DNA of 64,000 nt from Orientallactaga sibirica (GCA_036365145.1 JAEOAD010000699.1:10389001-10453000), one strand, 5' to 3'. Positions 46,874 through 59,294 are shown, counted from the stretch's first letter. Program-made: numbers and translations. The notes: generated by a model from the letters alone, not told the origin.

Positions 46874-49018
46874 AAAAAGTAAACTGTATGCCAAAATACT
46901 ATAAGGTCAGGTAGGTACAAAGGGAAAGATTACTTTTATAACTTTCTTATACATGAAATGTCATTTTAACATAAAGTTTATAGTGTACAAACCTCAAAGC
47001 AGTATCTAAGATAGCATAAAAAATTTACAACTAATGAGCCAGCAATGGAGGTAAAATGGAATTACAGAAAAGACTCAATCACAAAGACAAAAAAAAAATA
47101 AAAGGAAGAAAAGACAAGACTATCAAATGAGAGCAAGTCTTTACACAGAGAAGAGGGGGGAAGGAAGAGAGGGGAGAAGAGGAAAAAATAAATAGAATAA
47201 AAGCAAGGAAAAAATAAGTTAGTATTATATCTTATTTCACATGACAGTAAGAAATAGCATATTTCAAGCTAATTGAGTAGCAAACTAGTAAAATGACCAA
47301 TTCTATCTTGGGAGCTGATGGTTGATAAAGTCTTATTTCAACAAAATAAAAGGAATTTCACACTTTAAAAGCTAGCATTAGTAACCACAAAGTCCTTTCC
47401 TAGTAATATGAAAAATAAAAGGTAGAAATACTTCATTTTGTATTTTAATTTTTCAAAAATTCTGCAAAACCATTTTACTTAGTAAGCTCAGAAAAAAGAA
47501 AAATCTTCTATCTATATTGTCAAAACACAAATATAATCATGTACTGAGTAACCACAAACTATATATGACAAAATCCTGCCGTGTGACATCTTAGCTGCAT
47601 TATTAGTTTGTATAGGTACTCTATGATGTTACACAATTAGTTCAATAGCCCAAAGTCACATTTCTCATAATGCACCCCATCATTAAATGTACACCTAACT
47701 ATACATAGCAATTTTTTTTAAAAATGCATAACCTGCTTTCAATTGCTTCCTTCCATAACCTGAATAACAGAAACTTTTAATAATTAAGTATTACAAAACT
47801 GTAATCCAATGTAACCATTTTACATAGTTCCCCCTTCCACTCTAAGGCCATGGGGCTAGCACCTGAGCCAAGTGGTCTCTGATGTGTATGGCACATATGG
47901 CTTACTACAGGTCATCCTTTCTCTCAGTTTTATTCCAAATACTACTCAAAGGATATCCTGAAACCTAATGAGGGCTCCACCTCTACCTTACCTCTGATGA
48001 GGATATTCAGGAGGGCAAATAGATAAGCTAATACTTCTTAACTGATATAAGAGATTCAGTAGCAGATGTACACAAGGCCTCCTAAGACACAGTTGGCTCA
48101 AAGCAGAAGATATGGTGACAATTACCATAATCAATGAAACACCCCCACCCATTATCTTTATTCAATCCCTCCTATTTGATATTAACCAAAATGACGAATC
48201 ACAAAGCCAATGGCTTTTTACAAATCCATACAGCAGATTTCATGCAGACTATAAATTGTGCAAACCATTATATTTATTTGGTCAGATATAGTTTGGTTAG
48301 TGTCATTACTCTCACGGGTCTTGACAGATCTCCATGTACAATATCATCCTCTTCACTACCTATCTTCTGCCTAACACACTGAGCTATACGCAACTCAAAG
48401 GCGCAAGCTAACTGCAGTTCTTGTTGTCATTAGTGAGCAAGCCTCATATAGTGCCTGGCACAAATTATGTACACACTAAGTACTTCAGTAATAAGAAAAA
48501 TCTTGTCCAGCAGATATGCTCAAAATATAGTGAACAAAAAAAAAAAAAAAAAAAAGCCCTAAATCACTAACAAGAGTGAGCATCCACAAGTTTTATTTTC
48601 TAAGAATCAAAGGAAGGAGCAGCAATAGAGAGAAAATGTACCCAAAAGAGGTGAGATGCTCTAATACTCCAAGTTCAAACTGGAAAGGTCCTAGAACTTG
48701 ATTCATTCACTAAAAAGTAAATGAACATACCTAACAACTGTTCATCTTGAAGGCACACCCTCAATCTCAGATAATACTCAGCATTTTACTGGGAATTCCT
48801 AAGGAATTTTATGACCTTTGACACACAACCTTAACTCAGACAACAATCTTTAGCCTGGGATCTCAAACTTGAATAGTCATAATACTACACAGCAATTAGC
48901 AAAGAAAGTTCCAGAAAAACTTAAGTTTTTGAAACATATACAACTGTTAAATTTAATAATGTTTTATCTGAATACATTAAGTTCCTAATAAAATATGATC
49001 ATTTAAAAGACCTTAAAA
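46874..49018. other. Intronic, repeat-poor
   Basis: Holds a G/A-rich stretch (47070-47215), a MIR tail (48440-48495) and an A21 run (48536-48556). The rest is AT-rich and unassigned. Confidence 0.5.
48440..48495 (+). mobile_element. MIR 3' fragment
   Basis: tagtgcctggcacaaattat...actaagtacttcagtaa matches the MIR 3' end. Confidence 0.55.
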
Positions 49019-49146
49019 AGCAGAGTGTGGTGGCACATGCCTGTTATCCAAACACTCAGGGGACTGAGACATGAGTTCAAAGCCAGCCTGGGATCTATAT
49101 TGAGTTCGTAGCCAGCCTTAGCTACTTAGCAAGATCCTATCTCAAT
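49019..49146 (+). mobile_element. Old B1-type SINE with internal duplication
   Basis: gcagagtgtggtggcacatg start; the block gagttc(a/g)(a/t)agccagcct appears twice (49072-49090 and about 49102-49119), giving a partial repeat in the middle. Confidence 0.65.
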
Positions 49147-49336
49147 ACTTCCATACTCACCAAAAGGGGACTTTAGAATAAAAGGAAAACAGTCTGGTGG
49201 TGCTCCTGAAGCAAATTCAGATAAGTAAACTTATTCTCCCATATGAAACAAAGGAAATCATTCATTTAACTTGGGATACATTCTTCTGATCAAAGATTAT
49301 TAAGATTTTGTTTTGCTTTTTTAAAAATACTGATGA

Positions 49337-49556
49337 GGGGCTTAGCGGTTAAGGCGCCTGCCTGCTAAGCCTAAGAACCCAGTTCCAATCTCCAGGTCCC
49401 ACGTTTAGCCAGATGCAAAGTGATGCAAGGGCGCAATGCTGCACTTGACCACAAGGGGGCACACGCATCTGGATTTCGTTCATAGCAGCTGAGAGCCTGC
49501 TGGTGCACTCATTCTCTATCTGTCTCCCTCTCCCTCTCTCTCTGTCTCTCTCAAAA
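49337..49556 (+). mobile_element. B2-type SINE (long form), first bases lost
   Basis: Begins gggcttagcggttaagg, so about 12 bases of the head are missing although the TSD is intact (aaaaatactgatgag / aaaaatcctgatgag). CTCF-like core with one change at 49449-49462. Confidence 0.9.
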
Positions 49557-49992
49557 AAAAAAATCCTGATGAGTCAATAATTTCAACTTGCAATAAAGGA
49601 AAGCTCTAGGCTTTGGTATCACACTGCCAATTGCTAGATATTTCAAATGGAATCCCAAAAAAATAATGAGGAGGGAAAATAATTTGGAAACAGTGTGTGT
49701 CTAATGATATAAAAAAAAAAAAAAACTTTATTCATGTTTGAAGAGACAAATTCACCTTATAGTCCTGACTAGTAGTCAGAGTAGGGAAGGTCAAAATTTT
49801 CACCATCCAGTCATATGTGGATTAGAATCAGATGACATCAGGCATATTTAGGGTGGTATGGCTAGACTGATGAGAAATGGGAACCCAGGTAGACAGATTC
49901 TTGCTCCTTTCTTTCTTCTTACAGAGAAACAATTCCATCAGGTTGCTCTTCTGAACATGACCAGGACACCAAGCAGAAATACCTTCTGAAGG

Positions 49993-50330
49993 CTTTAATC
50001 CTGACAGCCAAAAACGAGAAACAATTTCAATGTCTATAAATTGGGCAACATACCAAAAACCATGGTGTCATCCACATATTGGAATACTATTTGCTAATAA
50101 AACCACCATACTGCTATGTGAATGAATCTCAGTAACAGGAAGTAAAAGAGATCACATGCAAGAAGCTATGTATTCTGATTCTATTTAAATGAAAGCTAAG
50201 AAAAGGTAAATTTATACAAAAGAAAAAGTAGTGATTGCCTTGGACTGTGGGTTAGAATTCATTGTAAATGTTAACAGATACACACCAGGTCCAAAGACAA
50301 TCTTATCTGCCAGGCTCGAAGTTATCTCCA
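49993..50330 (+). mobile_element. Ancient L1M-type ORF2/3' fragment
   Basis: tgtctataaattgggcaa, cacatattggaatactatt, gtgaatgaatctcagta, tctgattctatttaaatgaa and gtagtgattgcc occur in the order of the end of L1M ORF2 and its 3' flank. Confidence 0.6.
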
Positions 50331-50508
50331 GGGTAGAAAAGTTGAAATCAACAGGTTATCTGAAACATTACATGTATTCCACATTAGGAAAAATTGTTGC
50401 CAAAGGTTGAACTCTGTTAGCCATTTTACTAATCTTTTAGGGTATATAAAAGGAAAGGTAATATATGTAGAAAACCAAGCAAATAAAAGAGGAAAGCAAT
50501 GTGAGGGA

Positions 50509-50660
50509 GCCAAGAATGGTTGTGCACGCCTTTAATCCCAGCACTCAGAGACATAGGTAGGAGGATCACTGTGACTTAAGGGCTAGCCTGGAACTACAGA
50601 GTGAGTTCTGGATCAGCCCAAGCTAGAGTAAAACTCTACCTCAAGAGAGGGGGGAAAAAA
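50509..50660 (+). mobile_element. B1 SINE
   Basis: Complete with A/G-rich tail; the 19-nt TSD (aggaaagcaatgtgaggga with one change) is at 50490-50508 and 50661-50679. Confidence 0.9.
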
Positions 50661-51604
50661 AGGAAAGTAATGTGAGGGAAATAAATGGTTAAAATAGGAA
50701 ATGTAGTAACATTCAAGTTAGGTCCCAGATCAACAGCATTTATACAATCATTATAATATAAACAAATATCATTTTAGCCAAAAATATTTATGATATATTT
50801 ATTCAAAGAAAGAAGTACAGGAAACAAATATTCTACTCTTGAACTACAGCAGTTCAACAATAGTATTACTGTTAAAGAAGTCAATGAATTCATGAGTAAA
50901 CTGAGAAAAAACACTACAGAACTAATGATTACATTACAGAAACATGTAATTGAGAAATATGGCAGTAAATATCAAATGTAACAGCAGCACTGAAAACTGG
51001 TTCCTTTTGAGAAAAGGATGGTTCAAAGTTTCAAAACATGCATTTTAGTATCATTTAACTCTAATTATGTGCATTTTAATAAATTTTAAGCCCAATAAAA
51101 ATAAATAATTCTTTATATACAAAACTGGACTTTCTTTTAATTATTTAAACTGAATGGATCATTTGTCCATATTTAGCCATGTTTGATACAATTAGGATGC
51201 CAAGAGGTCGGAGACATTTGACCATAACCACACAACCAGAAGCACAGGTGCCCTGGCTCCCAAGTTCTCTCTCAATGGTGGGAAAATCAACAGCTGGGTA
51301 CCCAATACTGCAGCTTGCAAATGCACCAACCAACCTGAGCTTACAAGGAGCCCTGCTCCAAACCAGCCTTGCCAGTCAGTGCTATGCTCATCAAAGCAGT
51401 CAGTTCATCTCAGGTATGTAAATATGCTAACACTAAAATAGCAGGATAACATTATGACTTGAGAATAACAAAAAATATTTAAACTGGTATTCTGCATGTC
51501 AATTTCTCCATTTCAATCTTCTACTTATGCTTTTTATTTTCTTACTGTATTTTTCTATGCCGAGAAGTCCTGCTGATTTCAAGCCACCTAAAGAGAACAC
51601 TGCA

Positions 51605-51728
51605 GCCAAATGTGGAGGTACATGCCCGTAATACCATCTACTCTGGACACTGAGGCAAGAGAACCATGAGCTCAAGGCCAGCTTCGGAACATAGGCAAAA
51701 ATAAGAAGAGCCTGCCTCAAAAATTAAT
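51605..51728 (+). mobile_element. Old B1-type SINE
   Basis: gccaaatgtggaggtacatg...gctcaaggccagcttcgg...gcctgcctcaaaaa. Confidence 0.6.
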
Positions 51729-51864
51729 TTTAAAAGACCACGCTACAATGTGTTGTGCTGGTTTCATGTTAAAGTATATTCGCTATAACTGATGCAAACA
51801 TGTTAGATCGAAGACCTGGGCAGACATACAGCTGATACTTATTTTGTGCACATCTTCCTGTCTT

Positions 51865-51975
51865 TCCTGAGCTCCATGAGGGCAGAGGTATCCTTCACTA
51901 GTATACTAATACAACAGGCACAGCCCAGGTCATCAGCACCGTTAAGTACTTGTTGGTTAAAAGAACTGCTACACA
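51865..51975 (+). mobile_element. L2/MIR-type 3' fragment
   Basis: gagctccatgagggcagagg...gttaagtacttgttggtt resembles the conserved 3' end shared by old L2-type elements. Confidence 0.45.
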
Positions 51976-52451
51976 GTTGTTTTTGGCTTTGACTTGCCAG
52001 TTTAGTTCTAAGTTCCTTATAATGCTACCTACATGTAAAACTTTCTAAAATACCAATTTTTAAATATGATTAGTCCTAAATTTCTGACCTTACTTTGTTA
52101 ATTACTTAATCCATGAAGCAGCTTTTCTTCCAAGTAATGCCAGCAGTCATTAGTACTGACCCAGTCTCAAATTAAAAGGTCATATTCTATTTGGTAAGTA
52201 GTGATATAAAATTATAAAACTAAAGAACATATTGCTGCCACACTGGTTAACAGTATTAAATGTAAAGTTTCCCTGTCCTACAGAGTAGCCATCCTTCCAC
52301 ACATCCAAAAAGTTTATCCTGACTCAAGTGTGTTCCCACATTATTAGAACAAACTGATTGCCTGCCAACTAATCTTCTACAAGTTAAATATGTACTTAGG
52401 AATCCTTACCCTTATAATCAAGTGACTGCCCCAAATTGGAATAAAACATGT

Positions 52452-52605
52452 TGGCCTAGAGAGTTGGCAGAGGTGCTTGCTTGCAAAGCCTCATGCCGCC
52501 AAAGTTTTACTCCCCCATACTCATGTAAAGCCAGATGCACAAAGAAACACAAGCGTCTGGAGCTTGCCTGCAGCAGCAGAGAGGGATGGCACACCCAATC
52601 TTCTG

Positions 52606-52639
<34 letters not shown>

Positions 52640-52657
52640 ATGTGTGTGTGAAATAAA
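52452..52657 (+). mobile_element. B2-type SINE (short form), diverged
   Basis: Shortened head, body aagcgtctggagcttgcctg, CT-rich region and a TG run; TSD aataaaacatgt at 52440-52451 and 52658-52669. Confidence 0.85.
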
Positions 52658-52790
52658 ATAAAACATGTAATGTTTTCACACTAGTCATTGAAATGTACTT
52701 AAGTTTTCAAAGCACCTACTTGCAACTATTCTATGGTCTATACCACAATCCATTACATATCTATCCACTTGTGATACAAACAAGGTTTTT

Positions 52791-52968
52791 TTGGGGGTTG
52801 CTTTTTTTGTTTGGTTGGTTGGTTGGTTTGTTCAAGGTAGGGTCTCACTCTAGCCCAGGCTGACCTGGAATTCACTCTGTATTCTCAGGGTGGCCTCAAA
52901 ATTATGGCGATCCTCCTACCTCTGCCTCCCACATGCTGGGATTAAAGGTGTGCACCACCACGCCCAGC
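52791..52968 (-). mobile_element. B1 SINE with (TTGG)n reversed tail
   Basis: Full body; exact 16-nt TSD tacaaacaaggttttt (52775-52790 / 52969-52984). Confidence 0.92.
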
Positions 52969-53012
52969 TACAAACAAGGTTTTTCAAACACTAATTTGAA
53001 AACTAAATAGAA

Positions 53013-53239
53013 GGGCTGGAGAGATGATATAGCAGTTAAAGGCACTTGCCTACAAAGCCTAAGGACTCATGTTCTACTCTCCAGGTCCCACATAAGTCAG
53101 ACGCACAATGTGATGCAAACGTGCAAGGTTGTACATGAGCACAAGATAGAGCACATGTCTGGAGTCCAATTACTGTGGCTGGAAGCACTGGTGTGCCAAT
53201 TCTCTGTCTCTCTCTGTATATATAAAAAAACAAAAGCTA
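53013..53239 (+). mobile_element. B2-type SINE (long-form relative)
   Basis: gggctggagagatgatatag head; the extra block is recognisable (gatgcaaacgtgcaaggttg) but diverged. Confidence 0.85.
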
Positions 53240-53470
53240 AAGAGATGACAAATTGCTTTCAGTCCCTAATTATCATGCATTCTAAATATGGGATAATGAG
53301 GATTTCCTGTGCACTAAGTTCTTATCTCTAACACCATTCACTTTTGTACATTTTACTTTAATGTCCATAATACACCTTCATCTAAGCTGGAGAGTGAAAC
53401 TGCCAGGTAACCACTTAATAATGTTTACTTCTAACCATATTGTGCCTCAACATCTGGACTTATGTCTGAA

Positions 53471-53559
53471 AAGTGTTAACTTCTACCATGGTTTATATAA
53501 AAGTGTTAACTTCTACCATGGTTTATATAAAAGTGTTAACTTCTACCATTGTTTATACA
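53471..53559 (+). repeat. 30-bp minisatellite, three copies
   Basis: Unit aagtgttaacttctaccatg + gtttatataa. Copies 1 and 2 are identical (53471-53500, 53501-53530); copy 3 (53531-53559) differs near its end. Because 30 is a multiple of 3 it yields a repeating KSVNFYHGLY peptide in one frame. Confidence 0.95.
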
Positions 53560-55889
53560 TCCTGTTGCTATCTGCCAATATTTGTAGTGGCTGGAATAAA
53601 TGAATGAAAACTAAAAACAATGAAAATAACAATAAGAAACACAGGCATCATGAACTTAATAGAGAAATAAAACCAAATGACACTAATAATTAGGCAATGT
53701 CCTGGTTCAAGCAACAACTCACACCAGGGGGAAGTATTTACTAATAAAAGCAAAGAAACAAAATGACCATGTATAAGGTTCATGTTAAAGCATCCATCTA
53801 TAAGAAAAATGTATTTGATTTACAATGTTCTTAGTTCCCTGAGAATCAAACTCCTTAAATAATTCTTCTTTAACTTAGCATACCTGCCCAGTGATGTAAT
53901 ATTTCAAAAATAGGACATATTATATTAGTTTCTTTGCTCTTCCAGGCTCCATATGAACACATACCCTGCACCAAAAGTACATAGATAGTATTTTTAGACT
54001 ATGTTAAAATGCAGAGGTATATGTATATCCAATACTGTTTAAGAAAAAAAGACAAAATACAAGTATTCAGCTATTCAAATGAGTGTGTACTGATTAAAGT
54101 CTCAAGTAACAAGGAATAAAATCTCTTCAGCAGTAGGCATGGCTAGATTTTCTATAAAGCTTTTGATGTCCTTGATTTTGTGAAACAGCTTTTAGAAATT
54201 TGGGGTTGACACCAATACTTGTTCAACAGGCTGGCATCCTCCCACCTTACCCACATGCAGGATCCTTCTAGCATGAAGGAAATCCAAGTCTTAGAACAAG
54301 CCTGAACATGCCACTCAGCTGCAAATCAGCTGACAACACTCCTCCTAATGGAAACATCTAATCTACAAATTCACATTCCCACTAAATGTCTTCACCTCCA
54401 CCAAGAACAAGACGTATGTTTTGCCACTTGGTTTACATGGCATTTCATCACTGAGCAGTTACCATGCTAATTCCAAGGCTATTGCCAATCAATGGAAAGT
54501 GTACCCATTCAAAAGTGTAGAGCAAGGCCTGCAGGGAGTACACACAAATTAAATAAAGCAAGAGGAAATTCAAAAGGACCTACATGAACTTTACCTACTT
54601 TCTACCATCCCCAAAACCACCACCATTGTGACAGGATGGACCTTTACCTCCTAGTTCTGAACTAATGTCCCAAGCCAACTTTACCTATACTTTCCCATCA
54701 TTTCATCTGATCAAGTCCCCTACTCCCAGGATGCCTCAAGCCCAATGAAACTTTTCAGTAGCTCAATGCTTAAAGAATGATGTCTGTCTTCAACTCCGGC
54801 ACCAAATAATACCTTCCTGAGATCCCCTAAACCTCCTGCCATTCCCAAAACTCATTTTTGTCCTTCTGTTCTTCATATACCCTGCCTACCTTTTAAAATA
54901 ATCAATGGAAAGGATTAGCATGGTGCATAAAGAGGGAAAGAGCAAATTCTTAGTATGAGCTCCCCTTACGGTCAAGATCTTTAAGCCTAGTTTATTCTGC
55001 TTTATTACTCCAAGGTATAGTTGACAGCTTTCCTCCAAAGACAAAGCCAGACAGGGTCAGACACACTGTGTCCTCCACAAACACTATCACTCTTCTTGAG
55101 TGTTTCACGATTTCAGACATCTCACCTGCTGGATTCTAAACTACCCTGACAAATACTATTTCTGAACGCAATCCATTCAAGCCAAGACTATCCTTTTCAG
55201 GATGGCAGTAGGCTCACAGACCACAAAACAGCACTTACCCAAGAAAAGCACAATCATCAAATAATTAAAAGAACAATAAAATTCAAAACAGCAAGGGAAA
55301 AAAATCTTGATTTATTGCTGGCTTTTATTTTCTATACTATCACTGCCTCTATTGATGAAAATAACTGAAGTTCACTATATTTATTCAACCTGGGCAAGGA
55401 ATATGCAGACATACAGACCACTGTATTACAGATGCTTCTTTTGTATAAATATAGTATTCTCAATATGACCTTGTGAACAAAACTTTTTTTTTAAAAAATG
55501 GAGCACAGGTATAGAGATGTAACTGAGGGACTAACAAATACTAGGTTTGCTCTTTCCTATTGAGCTATATACAAAAGCCTCACAAAAAATTAGTTTTCTA
55601 ATTTAGTAGTGTCTTTCAACATAGTCATCCAAAAACCCAAGTCTATAAGTAAGTTTCCTTGAAGAGAAAGTAAAGTTTTAAAGAAATGGGTCAAATACAG
55701 TTTAAGTGCACCAGACCACTAAACATTCCTGTCAGATATTTTATAAAAACTAGACGCTATCCCTCAAAAAGCCATTTTCACAGAAAACTGAAAATTCTTC
55801 TTCACTCTAATTCACTTCACTTAAATATTGCCCCCTCAAGGTAATCAACATCTCTGTTGACTTTAAAATGCTATTGTTAAAAATATTTC
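53560..55889. other. Intronic, longest interval without a recognised repeat
   Basis: About 2.3 kb without a SINE, LINE or LTR I can identify; 54640-54910 is C-rich and may be very old L2. Confidence 0.5.
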
Positions 55890-56240
55890 TTTATGTGGCC
55901 TAGTAGATGGCTCAGTGCTTGCCATGTCAGAAACATGGGGCCCTCAATTCAAACTCCCAACACCCATGTAAAAGCCAGGCACGGTGGTGTGCACTGGATC
56001 CCAACACTGGAAAGGTGCTGTTAGGGAATCCTTGGAGCTCACTGGCTAGCTATTCTAGCCACAATCAGTAAGCTCTAGGTTCAGCGAGAGACCCTGCCTC
56101 AAAAAACTAGGGAGAATGATGAAGAAAGACAACTGACATCAACCTCTGGTCTCCACACACACATGCAGCCCACACACATGACCATGCAAACATGCGTGCA
56201 TGCACACCACACACACATATTTATGTGAAAAAAAATTCTT
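55890..56240 (+). mobile_element. B4-type SINE
   Basis: ggcctagtagatggctcag head, ccaggcacggtggtgtgca middle, ggttcagcgagagaccctg, then a CA-rich end. Confidence 0.75.
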
Positions 56241-56337
56241 TATAAATTGCAATAAATTTTATTATTATTAATAATCTAACACCAAAACCACTGCACACAA
56301 ATCAAACAATATAAACCATTTTTAAAAAAACACTGTG

Positions 56338-56564
56338 GGGGCTAGAGAGATGGCTTAGCAGTTAAGGCGTTTGCCTGCAGAGCCAAAGGACCTTGGTTCA
56401 ATTCCCCAGTCCCCACGTAAGCCAGATGCACAAGGTGGCACATGCCTCTGGAGTTCGTTTGCAGTGACTGGAGTCCCTGACGTGCCCATTCTCCTCCTCT
56501 CTTGCTCTCTGCCTCTTTCTCTCTCGCTCTCTCAAATAAATAAAAATAAAATAAAAACTGTTTT
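56338..56564 (+). mobile_element. B2-type SINE (short form)
   Basis: ggggctagagagatggcttag head, B box ggttcaattcc, tail AAATAAAAATAAAA; TSD aaaaaaacactgtg on both sides. Confidence 0.92.
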
Positions 56565-56579
56565 AAAAAAAACACTGTG

Positions 56580-58872
56580 CATAATGGTAAATTGTTCTAG
56601 AAATTATATCTTTAAAAGGAAAACAGAGATTTTATTTTTAGGAAATCCAAGTTCCATAAACCAGTTATTAGTAGTATACAACTTCTAATAACATGTACTG
56701 AGACATGTATGAAACACTCAGGAAAAGGTTAACACTAGACATGTGATGTTTAAAAAGAAGAAAAAAGAAAAACTGAAGTATTTATAGGTGAAATATTATC
56801 TGATGTTTACCTTAAGATAAACGTGGGGAGAATGAAACAAAGTTAGTCATGGGCTGATAACTTAAACTGAGCTGTAAACTCTCTCTGTGCATGTTTGAAA
56901 AACCACCTTAAAAGATGAAAATAATGTAACTGCTTGTGTGTAAAGTCTCCAACACTCCTTTGTTCTGGAGTATATGCAACTTTTGCACAGAGTCCTTCAT
57001 TCCTTAGATTGGTAAATAGATGCTTTTTCCTCAACCGTAGGGAATGTAATCAGAGAACTGTGTCATTGCCAGCATCCCAAATAAGTCTCCAATATAGGGC
57101 TTAACAAATCTACTGCAAAAGTGTAGGGGGGTAGGAAGGATGGCACTAAAGAGAAAATGAGGAAGGGACTAAGGATGAACCTGCCTAAACTGCTGCCACA
57201 AATGGAGTCCACCTCTTAAAAACCGATTAATGCACAGCCCAGGGTTTTAAAATGGACTATTGACTTCTAGCTCACCAGTTCATGCTGACTGAGAAAGACA
57301 CAAACAATCCCACTACTGTGGAACCAGGTCAAAACAAGCTCTGGCTAACTTACTTGGAAGAGAACACTCACCACTTAGATTTGGACAGCAAAACTGGGTT
57401 AGAAAAAAACCAACCAGTGCTTAAACAAACACTAGAGCTGGGAAGAATGTCTTTAAGCCAGTTACCAGCCACTCAGTGAGTTGCAACACAATCTTGTCCA
57501 AAAATTTCCAAAGCCTTCCAAATTCAGTTGAGCCCAGCAGGCTGACTTAACAGGGCTCCTTTTCAAATTCAAAAATCTGGCCCAGGCCCCAACAGTTAAC
57601 CAACAAAACATGCTAATTCACTTGAAATCACCTAAGAATACTGACTCAAGTTCAGACCACAGGCCTGTCAGTACCACTGTCCAGGCCCAGGGAAGCTGGG
57701 GCTGAGGAAAAGCAATCAAGTGACACATAAACCCTATTCAGAAAACAGAAGAAGGACAATAGAAGCCACACTTTATTTGGCCCCAGAAAATGTCTACAGT
57801 CAGCTTCCACACACACAGACCATCTTTTTTAATGAAACAATGATAATTCTTCATGGTGAGCCACAAAGACTTGCTTCATAAGATAATTTTTTTTTCCTCT
57901 AACCCAATCTTGTACCCACTCCAACACCTAAAAAACTCCCCCAGTGAAGTTAACATTCAGAAAACGTTTTAGTAAGAAGAAACCAATCAAGAAAGAGAAA
58001 AATGTAACATTCTGTTTTGAATGTCAAGGCCTGGGCCTCCATTACCTACAACTCTCTCATAAGCAGTTGAATGGGCACTGAACAAAATGAACACACTGTT
58101 AGTCACATCAAGTGTTAGCGAATAAGCACAGACTTATAGTCTGCAGATTCCTTAGTTTCATTTGCAGTTGGAGGGCGGGTTATAAATTTAAAGAAAAAGA
58201 AAGACCTGGGGTGGTGGATGTGAAACCAGGGCATCCTTTCTACTCTTCACTCTCCCTATTTCAATTACACAGCTGTCAAACAGGTTATTCCTGGAATTCA
58301 GACTTTATAATCCCCACACTGTAATTCTTCCTGCTCTTGTTGCCCAAACACACACTCCTCCCTGCTTCCCCAAAAATATGTATCTACCAGGACAGGGTAC
58401 GGTAGCCAGAGCTATTGAGCAGTTCCAGGTAACACCAAACTCCCCACCTTGAGCACTTGGCAGGCACTCCAAAGAAGAAACATGATGACAATTTTCAAGA
58501 AGGCCAAGGCAGTGGTTGAGGATAATCATGGGCAAGGCCTGTCTCTACTGAATTTTAATTCACACACAAACTCACGAAGGCCAGACTTGGAGAAGAAAAA
58601 GTCAAGCTGTCTTAGAAGTCAAAAATCCTTTTCCATTTTGAAGAAAGTGCATGCCTAACAATGTAGCCTATTTCCTTATCGCGAAGCCAGGAAATGAGGT
58701 CTTTTAAGGCCAGACTGAGCAAAAGCTTGGTGTTTAAAAAGCAAGGCGAAACCCCTTTCCCAACTTTGGCCAAGTGGCGTGGCCTCCAGTCAGCAGCGCA
58801 TTTATCACCCTTCCCCTTCATCCTCCAAGAAGTTTCTTCATGCCACGGGAAACAAAGGCGCCCCACACCGAC
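56580..58872. other. Intron 2 start, repeat-free
   Basis: The first about 2.3 kb of intron 2 downstream of the exon 2 donor has no recognised mobile element, in contrast to the rest of the intron. It is a plausible place for intronic regulatory sequence, but no specific element can be named. Confidence 0.5.
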
Positions 58873-58938
58873 CTTATAGACTTGTCCATAGGTGCCATTT
58901 CCAACCACTTCCACCAGCTCAAAAATCCCAGCAGGATC
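58873..58938 (-). CDS. MAP4K4: MAP4K4 coding exon 2 (residues 20-41, start of kinase domain)
   Basis: The 66 bp exon encodes 22 residues: [12 protein letters not shown] followed by [10 protein letters not shown]. The second block is the glycine-rich ATP-binding loop (GxGxxG) that opens the Ste20 kinase domain. V rather than L in ELVEV matches MAP4K4 or MINK1 and not TNIK; together with exon 1 this settles on MAP4K4. The acceptor is a pyrimidine-rich tract ending ccag at 58939, with a branch-like ttaatga about 35 bases upstream. The donor follows AAG and reads gtcggt (58872-58867), in phase 0, with C at +3 instead of the usual purine. The next exon, with the VAIK-type lysine, lies outside the window. 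Confidence 0.95.
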
Positions 58939-59237
58939 CTGGAGAGAGAGAGGAGGGGAAGGGTCATCATTAAAAACACACCCCAAAGGATGGATTAAAT
59001 AAAAGTGGGGCAGTTGGAGCGCTAGGGCGGTGGCAAAAGGGCTTCGCCTCGCTCGGTGCCCCCGTGCCGGGGCTGGTGGGCGGCGGCGGGTCGCGCCCCG
59101 AAGTCCCCGCACATGCCCATCCCGGCAGACAAAGGGGCCGCCGCGCCCGCGACTCTGCCCACGGCGGGGCCCGGCTCCGGCCGTGCAAGGGCGCGGCCCC
59201 CATGCCCACTGCCCGCTGCCCGCGCGGGCCCACTCAC
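58939..59237 (-). other. MAP4K4: MAP4K4 intron 1 (299 bp)
   Basis: A short GT-AG intron between the two coding exons. Its 5' two-thirds is still CpG-island sequence; its 3' end carries a C/T-rich tract before the acceptor. Open frames running through it are chance GC-rich frames and read-through from the exons. Confidence 0.9.
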
Positions 59238-59294
59238 CCGCAGGGAGGAGAGGTCGATGTCCACCAGACTTTTTGCAGGGGAGTCGTTCGCCAT
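59238..59294 (-). CDS. MAP4K4: MAP4K4 coding exon 1 (residues 1-19)
   Basis: Read on the minus strand from an ATG at 59294, the 57 bp translate as [19 protein letters not shown]. This is the known MAP4K4 N-terminus; the paralogues TNIK and MINK1 begin with related but different residues (MASDSPARSL and MGDPAPARSL by recollection). The ATG has a strong initiation context (A at -3, G at +4), and no upstream ATG exists on this strand until about 59963. The exon ends CGG followed by gtgagt at 59237-59232, a consensus donor, in phase 0. The segment precedes the kinase domain and has no catalytic residues. An open frame continues 5' of the ATG without a stop for about 66 bases, but it starts from TTG and is treated as leader. 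Confidence 0.95.

Larger units (their letters stand above)
50680..52439. other. Intronic, largely unique
   Basis: 51180-51420 is less AT-rich and open in both directions (80 codons plus, 62 minus), but neither frame resembles a known protein and no splice context is visible. Confidence 0.45.

Noticed and set aside
51145..51421. Overlapping frames on both strands, considered as a conserved exon or pseudogene
   Set aside because: No recognisable protein motif, no splice signals in consistent phase, and no known MAP4K4 exon matches.
53361..53603. Frame with repeating KSVNFYHGLY peptide
   Set aside because: Produced by the 30-bp tandem repeat being a multiple of three; no start context or homology.
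58873..59294. Assignment to paralogues TNIK or MINK1
   Set aside because: The N-terminal residues [17 protein letters not shown] and ELVEVV fit MAP4K4 best; both paralogues differ in the first ten residues.
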